A DNA stretch of 6,993 bases from assembly GCA_023139255.1 (NCBI GenBank), contig JAGLNY010000194.1, positions 1 through 6,993 on the forward strand, read 5' to 3'. The position numbers were made by a program, and so were the translations under genes. The notes below the pieces were generated by a model. That model ran no database searches. It saw only the letters and a program-made list of their open reading frames with translations, and had not been told where the DNA came from. Positions 1-5,880 of this stretch are shown in pieces (within the stretch, counting starts at the first letter, position 1; every line of letters begins with the position of its first letter). The DNA is from Spirochaetales bacterium. Its GTDB lineage: Bacteria > Spirochaetota > Spirochaetia > JABMQR01.

Positions 1-407
1 CTTTAAAAACCCTGAAACAGCTTGGTTCACTTATTTATTCTTTTGCCGGTGATGCTTACTCCTGTCAGGAAGCTGCAGTTTTCGGAAGGATCAGTCCCTC
101 GCAAACACCTATCGGCATTGGCTGCTGTAAAGCCGGATTTTCATTAACCCGTGACACTAGTTACATAATACCAGCTCACCTTTCTCACGATGTCTTTTAT
201 AAAGGTATTTACGCTTTTGCACAGTTTCCAAATCAAACCCCAAAAGGTATTCATGAAGCTGTAAAAGTACTGTTCGATTATATAGATTTGCATCATCTTC
301 AACCGGCCGATGACAATATCATGCTTCGTATGGTCAAAGAAGCCGGCGGCATGCTCACCGGAGATCTAGAAGAATATGCATTCCAGCTATGTATAGCACT
401 AAACTAA
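1..407 (+). CDS. 3' end of an unidentified protein gene, truncated by the window edge
   Basis: The frame beginning at base 3 is open from the window edge to a TAA at 405-407 and encodes 134 residues, so the start lies outside the window. I do not recognise the family. The fragment looks like a soluble, folded, cytoplasmic protein: no transmembrane stretch, mixed hydrophobic and charged residues, and a Cys-rich patch (GIGCCKAGFSLTR, about residues 38-50 of the fragment). It continues with a helix-like segment (GIHEAVKVLFDYIDLHH) and ends in ALN. Composition is like that of the neighbouring genes, which supports real coding. No other frame is open over this length. It is followed by about 120 bp of non-coding DNA before the TraB-family gene, so it need not share a transcript with it. 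No function is assigned. Confidence 0.72.
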   Translation, partial: LKTLKQLGSLIYSFAGDAYSCQEAAVFGRISPSQTPIGIGCCKAGFSLTRDTSYIIPAHLSHDVFYKGIYAFAQFPNQTPKGIHEAVKVLFDYIDLHHLQPADDNIMLRMVKEAGGMLTGDLEEYAFQLCIALN

Positions 408-425
408 TATGTTAGTACCACTAAC
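403..425 (+). other. Small overlapping inverted repeats after the first gene, possible weak terminator
   Basis: GTTAGT (411-416) and ACTAAC (420-425) form a perfect 6 bp inverted repeat with a 3-base loop. ACTAA (403-407, overlapping the stop codon) could instead pair with TTAGT (412-416). Only one of these hairpins can form at a time. They are AT-rich and lack a real T-run downstream, so terminator activity is uncertain. Confidence 0.25.
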
Positions 426-480
426 TTATTCCTGAACCGTATATTACAGCATTAATCAAACTCTATTTTTCATCATGGTC

Positions 481-509
481 TTGTTCATTTTTTCATTCAT
501 GAGTATATT
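481..509 (+). promoter_or_regulatory. Candidate promoter for the TraB-family gene
   Basis: TTGTTC (481-486, three of six matches to the -35 consensus) is followed after exactly 17 bases by TATATT (504-509, five of six matches to the -10 consensus). Transcription would start near base 516 and give a leader of about 15 bases that still contains the ribosome-binding site. The -35 match is weak, so this is only a candidate. Confidence 0.42.
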
Positions 510-519
510 TAGCCAACAC

Positions 520-524
520 GGAGG
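520..524 (+). promoter_or_regulatory. Ribosome-binding site that sets a GTG start for the TraB-family gene
   Basis: GGAGG lies 6 bases before the GTG at 531. The ATG at 529 overlaps that GTG but runs straight into TGA (ATGTGA), so it cannot start the gene. The Shine-Dalgarno spacing and the reading frame therefore favour GTG. Confidence 0.75.
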
Positions 525-530
525 CTTTAT

Positions 531-1721
531 GTGAAAAGCGAAAACAGTACTGATACTCTTACTATTATTACTACAGAAAATAAAACTGTTTATCTTTTAG
601 GGACTGCTCACATATCTTCCGAAAGCGTTAATGAGGTAGAGACCTTAATCCAGGAAAAAAAGCCTGACCATGTGTGTGTGGAAATTGATGCCGGAAGATA
701 CAAGGTAATGAAAGAAGGACAATCCTGGAAAGATTTAAATATTGGTAACGTACTAAAGCAAGGAAAAGGCTTTTTCATGCTAGCTAACCTTGCACTTTCT
801 TCATTCCAGCGCCGCATGGGAGAACATTCCGGGATAACACCGGGGCAGGAAATGAAAATAGCGATTGAGGCTGCTGAAAAAGCCGGTATTCCTTTTTCAT
901 TAAGTGACAGGGATATACAAATAACTTTAAGAAGAGCCTGGAAAAAATCCAGCTTCTGGAACAAAATGAAACTTCTTGCTGCCCTGATTTCATCAGCTTT
1001 CTCCCGTGAAAAATTGTCACAACAAGAAATTGAGGCTCTAAAAGAGAGATCAGCCCTTCAGGGAATGCTGGAAGAGTTGGCAAAAGAGCTTCCAACCGTT
1101 AAGCAAGTGCTTATAGATGAAAGAGATAGATATTTAGCTACAAATATTTATAAAGCTCCTGGCAAAACCATCCTTGCGGTTATTGGAGCCGGACATGCAG
1201 AGGGCATTATAGCAACCATAGCAGAACTGGAAAAGGGCACACTTTCAGACAATCTTACTGAGCTGAATCATATACCTGCTCCTTCCAGGATATCAAAATT
1301 TATTCCCTGGGTTGTTCCGGCAGCCGTTGCAGTATTACTTATAATCGGGTTTATCAATGCGGGTTGGTCTCAGGGAATTGAGATGTTTTTCTATTGGTTC
1401 GCGATTAATGGTATTTTATCGGGTATTGGGGCAATTTTATCACTTGCCCATCCTCTTACAATTGTTGCATCAATATTGTTTGCACCCTTTACTTCCTTAA
1501 ATCCAACAATCGGCGTAGGAATAGTGTCCGGCGGTATAGAAGCTTTCTTAAGAAAACCCAGAGTTGCGGATTTTGAAAATATAAATGAGGATATTCTCTC
1601 TATCAAAGGATTTTTCAGAAATAGAGTAACTCATGCTTTGCTTGTTTTCTTATTTACCAGCATTGGAAGTGCTGTTGGAACTTTTGCAGCATTTCCTTTT
1701 CTTGTCAGTTTGCTGCAGTAG
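531..1721 (+). CDS. TraB/PrgY-family (TIKI-like clan) membrane protein
   Basis: This 396-residue protein has an N-terminal soluble domain of about 250 residues and a C-terminal membrane domain. The soluble domain carries the hallmarks of the TraB/PrgY/TIKI clan: two GxxH motifs (G24-T-A-H27 and G219-A-G-H222), a conserved acidic residue after a beta strand (VCVEID, E51) followed by R56, and the LIDERDRYLA segment (194-203). Hydrophobic segments at about 259-276, 284-305, 308-335 and 369-395 predict four membrane spans. There is no N-terminal signal peptide. PrgY/TraB in enterococci limits pheromone activity, and TIKI relatives are metal-dependent peptidases. The role in this organism is unknown, and peptidase activity is inference from the motifs only. 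GTG start with GGAGG at good spacing. The gene ends by overlapping the convergent radA by 17 bases. Confidence 0.9.
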   Translation: MKSENSTDTLTIITTENKTVYLLGTAHISSESVNEVETLIQEKKPDHVCVEIDAGRYKVMKEGQSWKDLNIGNVLKQGKGFFMLANLALSSFQRRMGEHSGITPGQEMKIAIEAAEKAGIPFSLSDRDIQITLRRAWKKSSFWNKMKLLAALISSAFSREKLSQQEIEALKERSALQGMLEELAKELPTVKQVLIDERDRYLATNIYKAPGKTILAVIGAGHAEGIIATIAELEKGTLSDNLTELNHIPAPSRISKFIPWVVPAAVAVLLIIGFINAGWSQGIEMFFYWFAINGILSGIGAILSLAHPLTIVASILFAPFTSLNPTIGVGIVSGGIEAFLRKPRVADFENINEDILSIKGFFRNRVTHALLVFLFTSIGSAVGTFAAFPFLVSLLQ

Positions 1722-3111
1722 GGCTGTCCGAAAATATAAACTGAACTGCTTCATGGATATTAGTACATGAAGTATAAATTTTATTAGCAACATCTGATGC
1801 AGAATGAAAATTCTGTGTCGTTGGTCCCAAAAATCTTTTAAATCCCATTTGTCCTACTGTATGTACTCGTTTATCCAGATGCCCGATCCGCCTCACCTCA
1901 CCAGCAAGGCTAAGCTCACCTGCAGAAGCAAGCCGCTTTTCCAACGGCTTGCCGGTTCTTGCAGAATATAATGCAAGTGCAAGCGGAAGTTCTATTCCAA
2001 CCTCAATCAGTCTGATTCCGCCGGCCACATTAATGTAGATATCCTGATCAGAAAATCCAAGACCAATATGTTTTTCAAGAATTGCAGCAATACGGGAAAT
2101 TTTTGCAGTATCCACCCTATCTGAATAGACACGTGTATACCCGCTTTTTGCCGGAACAGTGAGAGCCTGGATTTCCACCATGAAGGTTCGGGATCCCTCA
2201 AAAACAGCGGCAGCAGCAACCCCGGCTGGAATATCACCTGAATTATCAGTTTCTCTTTTCTCAAGAAAAAAGGATTCCGGATGAACAGCGGGTTGAAGAC
2301 CTTTCTCGGTCATAGTGAAAACACCAATTTCATCTACTGAACCAAAACGGTTTTTCACAGCCCGAACTATTCTTACCCCTGTCTCTGTTTGATCAAAATA
2401 AAGAACGGTATCAACAAGATGTTCTATTTGCTTCGGTCCTGCCAGAGAGCCCTCTTTTGTTACATGTCCAATAAGAAAGAGTGAAGCTCCTAAATATCTG
2501 GTAGTATCAACCAACTCCATTGAACAATATTTAATTTGATTTACTGTTCCTGCAACAGGTCCTGCATCTTCACTGACTACTGTTTGTATTGAGTCTATAA
2601 CAATCAGATCATATTTTTCTTTTGTTACTATTTGAATCAACTTATTTATTCTTGTTTCACACAGCACGGTTATCTTCTCAAGATTAAGTTCAAGCCTTTC
2701 TGCACGAAGTTTTATCTGTCCTGCAGATTCTTCCCCGGAAACATAAAGTGCCTTCTTTGCGCCTGAATTCGATATAATCTGCAATAATAGGGTAGATTTT
2801 CCTATTCCGGGCTCTCCTCCGATCAGAGTAGAGCCTCCCCTCATTATTCCTCCGCCAAGAACCTTATCCATTTCTGATATTCCCGAACTATAGCGCAGCT
2901 CCTGTTCAACCTTCAACTTTAAAAGGTTTTGCGGTAGGTTAACACCTCTTTTTTCTCTTTGATCACCCCTGAAACTACGACCTGATTCTTTAGCGGTAAT
3001 CTTACTTTCTACAAAAGAATTCCACTTCCCGCACTGCGGACATCTGCCCAGCCAGTTCTGTTCCGTGTTATCACATTCACTGCAAATATATATAGTTTTT
3101 TCTTTTGCCAT
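1705..3111 (-). CDS. radA: DNA repair protein RadA (Sms)
   Basis: This 468-residue protein is close to the usual family length of about 455-460. It opens with a four-cysteine zinc finger (C10, C13, C24, C27). A RecA-like ATPase domain follows, with Walker A GEPGIGKST (99-107), Walker B LIVID (169-173) and the RadA-specific KNRFG motif (253-257). From about residue 285 it carries the Lon-protease-like C-terminal domain (SGYTRVYSDRVD, then GELSLAGEVRRIGHLDKRV), which is a DNA-binding scaffold in RadA rather than a protease. RadA drives branch migration of recombination intermediates with RecA. It is the last gene of the minus-strand parA operon, starting 10 bases after the prolyl isomerase stop. 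No Shine-Dalgarno sequence is visible before the ATG, so translation probably depends on ribosomes arriving from the upstream gene. Its 3' end overlaps the convergent TraB-family gene with no terminator between them. Confidence 0.97.
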   Translation of the reverse strand: MAKEKTIYICSECDNTEQNWLGRCPQCGKWNSFVESKITAKESGRSFRGDQREKRGVNLPQNLLKLKVEQELRYSSGISEMDKVLGGGIMRGGSTLIGGEPGIGKSTLLLQIISNSGAKKALYVSGEESAGQIKLRAERLELNLEKITVLCETRINKLIQIVTKEKYDLIVIDSIQTVVSEDAGPVAGTVNQIKYCSMELVDTTRYLGASLFLIGHVTKEGSLAGPKQIEHLVDTVLYFDQTETGVRIVRAVKNRFGSVDEIGVFTMTEKGLQPAVHPESFFLEKRETDNSGDIPAGVAAAAVFEGSRTFMVEIQALTVPAKSGYTRVYSDRVDTAKISRIAAILEKHIGLGFSDQDIYINVAGGIRLIEVGIELPLALALYSARTGKPLEKRLASAGELSLAGEVRRIGHLDKRVHTVGQMGFKRFLGPTTQNFHSASDVANKIYTSCTNIHEAVQFIFSDSPTAAN

Positions 3112-3121
3112 AATTGCTAAT

Positions 3122-4066
3122 TTAGAAATTGATCAATTCTACTTCAAAAATGAGAAAACTATTTGGTGGAATCACCCCGGGATACCCCTTTTTCCCATAT
3201 CCTAACTCCGGCGGTATAATAAGAACCCGTTTTTCTCCCTTTTTCATTGTCAGAAGGGCTTCGTTCCATCCCTCAATTACCTGTCCGATTGAGAAAACTG
3301 TCGGATTATTTTTTTTATAAGAACTATCAAACTCAACGCCATTTAGCAGTTTGCCGGAATAATGAACCGTAACGCTTGTTCCGTATGACGGAACCTTATC
3401 CCCTGTTGGCTTTCTTACAACAATCTGTCTCAAACCTGATGCTGATACAACAGCATCAGGCCAACGGCTAAGGATCTCCTTTTCCACACTTTTTCTGTCT
3501 ATGTTTTGATTACCCTCTGCTTTTTCTTTAATTGCTTGTATTTGAGCCTTGAAACACTCTTCTGTGACAATAAACTTTTTAGCTTTCACGCCTTTGCGCA
3601 AAATATTAATTGTATTAATTTTATCTCCCTGTTTTATTTCATTAACAATGTCCTGTCCTTCAAATACACTTCCAAAAACAGTATGTTTATCATTAAGCCA
3701 AGGGGTTGCAACATGTGTAATAAAAAATTGGCTTCCATTTGATCCAGGACCGCTATTTGCCATAGACAAGACTCCGGGACCTGTATGTCTCAAAGAAGAA
3801 TCAAATTCATCAGGAAAAGAATATCCGGGACCTCCTGTTCCTGTTCCAGTTGGACATCCACCTTGTATCATAAAATCATTGATAACCCGATGAAAGGTCA
3901 GCCCATCGTAATATCCAACTTTCTCTTTTGCATTTCCAAGGATTCCTTCAGCCAATCCCACAAAGTTTGATACCGTCAATGGAATTTTCTCATATTCAAG
4001 TTTTATGAGAATAACACCTTTTGAACTATCAATTTCCGCATATAAACCATCTTTCAAATTATCCAT
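3122..4066 (-). CDS. Dual-domain peptidyl-prolyl cis-trans isomerase: cyclophilin-FKBP fusion
   Basis: This 314-residue protein combines two unrelated prolyl isomerase folds. Residues about 8-165 are a cyclophilin with the CypA-type catalytic set in place: FHRVI with R60, F65, M66, Q68, the NGSQFF block (Q113, F115), W123 and H128. The Trp at the drug-binding position predicts cyclosporin sensitivity. A charged, helix-prone linker (about 166-205) leads to an FKBP domain (about 206-314) with Y236, F246-D247, F258, VIEGW (263-267), Y290 and IPP (299-301). The position equivalent to FKBP12 His87 is Tyr295. No signal peptide is present, so it should act in the cytoplasm as a folding catalyst. Start: ATG with AGGAG five bases upstream. 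It lies between parB and radA in one operon. Dual-family immunophilins of this order are known in a few bacteria, including treponemes as I recall. Confidence 0.95.
   Translation of the reverse strand: MDNLKDGLYAEIDSSKGVILIKLEYEKIPLTVSNFVGLAEGILGNAKEKVGYYDGLTFHRVINDFMIQGGCPTGTGTGGPGYSFPDEFDSSLRHTGPGVLSMANSGPGSNGSQFFITHVATPWLNDKHTVFGSVFEGQDIVNEIKQGDKINTINILRKGVKAKKFIVTEECFKAQIQAIKEKAEGNQNIDRKSVEKEILSRWPDAVVSASGLRQIVVRKPTGDKVPSYGTSVTVHYSGKLLNGVEFDSSYKKNNPTVFSIGQVIEGWNEALLTMKKGEKRVLIIPPELGYGKKGYPGVIPPNSFLIFEVELINF
3127..3138. repeat. 12 bp palindrome at the prolyl isomerase/radA junction
   Basis: AATTGATCAATT is a perfect 12 bp palindrome over the last codons of the prolyl isomerase gene, 15 bases beyond the radA start codon. 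One extra A interrupts a longer symmetry (TAGAA before, TTCTA after). It could be a hairpin or operator affecting radA, or chance in AT-rich DNA. Confidence 0.35.
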
Positions 4067-4071
4067 AAATT

Positions 4072-4076
4072 CTCCT
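4072..4076 (-). promoter_or_regulatory. Ribosome-binding site of the cyclophilin-FKBP gene
   Basis: On the minus strand AGGAG is followed by AATTT and then ATG (4066-4064), a 5-base spacing. It lies in the 27-base gap after the parB stop, so this gene can be initiated independently while sharing the transcript. No terminator hairpin is visible in the gap. Confidence 0.75.
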
Positions 4077-4093
4077 ATTTATTTATATGGTAA

Positions 4094-5020
4094 TTAATTA
4101 AACAATCCTTCCTCTTTTGTAAGAAGATAATATACTCTTTCCAAATCTTCAGGAGAATAAAAAGAAATTTCCAACTTTCCTTTCTGTAAAGTTCCCTTAA
4201 GAGAAACTTTTGTTCCAAGTGTTTCTAAAAACTTCTCCTCAATCCTACGGATCTCTATAGATTTTTCTCCTTTCTCCTTCTGTTTTCTCTTCTTTTTGGC
4301 AGCTCTTGACCCCTCATTCAGGGTTTTGCCTTCAAATTCTGCCTGTCGAACAGAAAGACTGTCTTCTATTATCCTGTAAAAAAGTATTTCCTGATCGGCT
4401 GGATTAACAACAGCAAGCAGGGCTCTTGCATGTCCAGCAGAAAGTATCCCGTTTTTTAAACTTTGCTGTATTTCCTCATTGAGATTCAATAATCTGAGAC
4501 TGTTAGCTACTGTTGATCTTTTTTTGCCTATTCTTTTTGACAGCTCTTCCTGGCTTAATGAAGCCTGCTCTATAAGGAATCGGTAGGCTTGCGCTTCCTC
4601 TATTGGATTCAGGTTTTCTCTTTGTATATTTTCTATTAAAGCTACTTCCATTCTTTGTTCTTCGGTGAAATTTTTTATTAATGAAGGGATGTGCTTAATT
4701 TCAGCCATTTTTGATGCACGAACGCGCCTTTCCCCGGCAACAATGATAAAATGCCCCGGAATATCAGGAGACTCCTCAACAAGGATAGGCTGAAGTACCC
4801 CTTGTTCCTTTATTGAATCTGCAAGTTCCTGTAGTGTTGTGGTGTCAAAATATTTCCTTGGCTGACCAGGGTTTGAGCTAATTTTATCCAGTCCAAGCAT
4901 AACAACACTATTACCATCCTCTTCCGGAAGGGTGTTTTTTCTTTCGTTAACCAGTCTATTATCCAGCGGATAGTCACCAATCAATGAACTTATTCCTTTG
5001 CCTAATCCTCTTTTAGCCAC
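4094..5020 (-). CDS. parB: Chromosome partition protein ParB (Spo0J)
   Basis: This 308-residue ParB is somewhat longer than the roughly 280 residues of Bacillus Spo0J. The N-terminus (RGLGKGISSLIGD, 4-16) is the ParA-stimulating peptide. The CTPase/ParB fold spans about 38-150, with NPGQPRK (50-56), the nucleotide-binding GERRVRASK (96-104) and ENIQRENLNPIEEAQAY (130-146). A helix-turn-helix at about 156-180 (LSQEELSKRIGKKRSTVANSLRLL) and the GILSAGHARALL segment (191-202) are the parS-reading parts. A Lys-rich linker (about 238-252) leads to a C-terminal dimerisation domain. The start is GTG at 5020, inside the end of parA (8-base overlap), with a near-perfect AAGGAGGT eight bases upstream. 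Its expected target, parS, lies about 1.15 kb away beyond nfu. ParB should load there and spread as a CTP-dependent clamp, and ParA acts on the resulting complex. Confidence 0.97.
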   Translation of the reverse strand: MAKRGLGKGISSLIGDYPLDNRLVNERKNTLPEEDGNSVVMLGLDKISSNPGQPRKYFDTTTLQELADSIKEQGVLQPILVEESPDIPGHFIIVAGERRVRASKMAEIKHIPSLIKNFTEEQRMEVALIENIQRENLNPIEEAQAYRFLIEQASLSQEELSKRIGKKRSTVANSLRLLNLNEEIQQSLKNGILSAGHARALLAVVNPADQEILFYRIIEDSLSVRQAEFEGKTLNEGSRAAKKKRKQKEKGEKSIEIRRIEEKFLETLGTKVSLKGTLQKGKLEISFYSPEDLERVYYLLTKEEGLFN

Positions 5021-5771
5021 GTTTCAACACCTCCTTGGCAAGTTCAAGATAACCCTTTGCACCACTACAAAATGGGTCATATAAATTAATTGGCAAACCG
5101 TGTGATGGTGCCTCAGACAATCTCACATTTCGTGGAATAAGACTGTTAAAAACTTTGTCAGCAAAATAATCAGATACGTCTTGTACTACATCTTTTGCAA
5201 GCCGGGTTCGCTGATCATACATGGTAAACACAATTCCCATTATTTCAAGATCAGGATTTAATTGTTTTTTTACGCTCATAATTGTCCTAACTAACATACT
5301 TAATCCTTCAAGTGCGAAATATTCGCATTGAAGAGGAATAATTGAGTAATTTGCAGCAACTAATCCATTAAGTGTTAAAAGACCAAGTGAAGGAGGACAG
5401 TCAATGAAAATGTAATCCCACTCATCTTCCAGACGCTTCAACTGTTTATCAAGATAGAACTCCCTTCTATAGGCATCTACAAGTTCTACATTTATTCCAG
5501 TAAGATTAATATTAGATCCTATTGCATACAAACCTTCAACTGAAGTGCTTTGAATTGTTTTTTTTATTTCTATTTTACCTGACAAAGCCTCATAAATACC
5601 AGGAATCTCATCATCAATCCCAACGGCACTGGTTAAATTTCCCTGAGGATCAAGATCAATTAATAGAACTTTTTGCCCAAACTCAGCCAAATAAGCCCCA
5701 AGGTTAGCTGTGGAAGTTGTTTTCCCAACTCCACCCTTTTGGTTCGCAAAAACAATTTTTTTAACAGACAT
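5013..5771 (-). CDS. parA: Chromosome partition ATPase ParA (Soj)
   Basis: With the start at 5771 this is a 252-residue ParA/Soj, the normal length for chromosomal family members (Bacillus Soj is about 253). It has the deviant Walker A KGGVGKTT (12-19, signature Lys12 and Lys17), the A' motif DLDPQGN (39-45), Walker B FIDCPPS (122-128) and the basic RNVRLSEAPSHG loop (214-225) involved in nonspecific DNA binding. ATP-bound dimers coat the nucleoid, and ParB-parS complexes stimulate hydrolysis to move origins apart. The frame remains open far upstream, to 6077, but that extension runs antisense through nfu and reads as non-coding. Another in-frame ATG at 5843, preceded by GAAAGG, would add 24 residues. 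I prefer 5771 because family members begin just before the Walker A strand and a strong promoter ends 6 bases before it. First gene of the parA-parB-isomerase-radA operon. Confidence 0.95.
   Translation of the reverse strand: MSVKKIVFANQKGGVGKTTSTANLGAYLAEFGQKVLLIDLDPQGNLTSAVGIDDEIPGIYEALSGKIEIKKTIQSTSVEGLYAIGSNINLTGINVELVDAYRREFYLDKQLKRLEDEWDYIFIDCPPSLGLLTLNGLVAANYSIIPLQCEYFALEGLSMLVRTIMSVKKQLNPDLEIMGIVFTMYDQRTRLAKDVVQDVSDYFADKVFNSLIPRNVRLSEAPSHGLPINLYDPFCSGAKGYLELAKEVLKRG
5029..5036 (-). promoter_or_regulatory. Strong parB ribosome-binding site inside parA
   Basis: AAGGAGGT on the minus strand lies eight bases before the parB GTG start and within the last codons of parA (Lys-Glu-Val). It fixes the GTG at 5020 as the start and implies translational coupling of the two partition genes. 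Confidence 0.85.
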
Positions 5772-5777
5772 GACGTG

Positions 5778-5806
5778 ATTATAATAAATTTGCTTAAGGG
5801 TGTCAG
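5778..5806 (-). promoter_or_regulatory. Promoter of the parA operon, predicting a leaderless mRNA
   Basis: On the minus strand CTGACA (5806-5801) is followed after exactly 17 bases by a perfect TATAAT (5783-5778), 11 of 12 matches to the sigma70 consensus. The parA ATG begins only 6 bases after the -10 box, where transcription itself would normally start. No Shine-Dalgarno sequence lies in between. The message is therefore predicted to start at or next to the start codon. Confidence 0.72.
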
Positions 5807-5812
5807 CTCTTT

Positions 5813-5841
5813 TTGTATATTCTCTTGACCAATCATATAAC
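5813..5841 (+). promoter_or_regulatory. Promoter of the nfu gene
   Basis: TTGTAT (5813-5818, four of six matches to the -35 consensus) and TATAAC (5836-5841, five of six to the -10 consensus) are separated by exactly 17 bases. The start point would be near 5848, just before a hairpin that covers the ribosome-binding site. Its -35 box is only 6 bases from the -35 box of the divergent parA promoter. Confidence 0.55.
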
Positions 5842-5849
5842 ATTCTGTA

Positions 5850-5874
5850 CCTTTCAGGGATAAACTGAAAGGAG
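5850..5874 (+). promoter_or_regulatory. Leader hairpin that would sequester the nfu ribosome-binding site
   Basis: CCTTTCAG (5850-5857) and CTGAAAGG (5865-5872) are perfect complements around a 7-base loop (GGATAAA). The 3' arm contains most of the nfu Shine-Dalgarno sequence GAAAGGAG (5867-5874), which is 6 bases before the ATG at 5881. The predicted mRNA would begin right at the base of this stem. It could be a translational switch, a protein-bound operator, or a 5' stabilising stem. No known riboswitch class is recognised. Confidence 0.6.
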
Positions 5875-5880
5875 AAAATA

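Noticed and set aside
499..534. An 11-codon leader peptide overlapping the start of the TraB-family gene (ATG at 499, TGA at 532-534)
   Set aside because: It has no ribosome-binding site of its own and its ATG lies upstream of the predicted -10 box; the overlap with GTG is probably incidental.
608..1606. Minus-strand open frames inside the TraB-family gene
   Set aside because: They show no family features or ribosome-binding sites and lie wholly antisense to a well-supported gene.
2128..2138. CACGTG palindrome inside radA as another parS
   Set aside because: Only the 6-base centre matches (GACACGTGTAT); the flanking TGTTT/AAACA arms are missing.
3129..3970. Plus-strand open frames antisense to the cyclophilin-FKBP gene
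   Set aside because: Shadow frames: no recognisable domains, low-complexity translation, and the opposite strand carries two intact catalytic domains.
4261..4300. C/T-rich strand asymmetry that looks like a tract or repeat
   Set aside because: It is the complement of the Lys-rich linker codons (AAA/AAG) of ParB.
5767..5783. A second parS-like site at the parA start (TCACGT core)
   Set aside because: Only about 7 of 16 positions match the parS consensus and the dyad symmetry is absent; the core is explained by chance.
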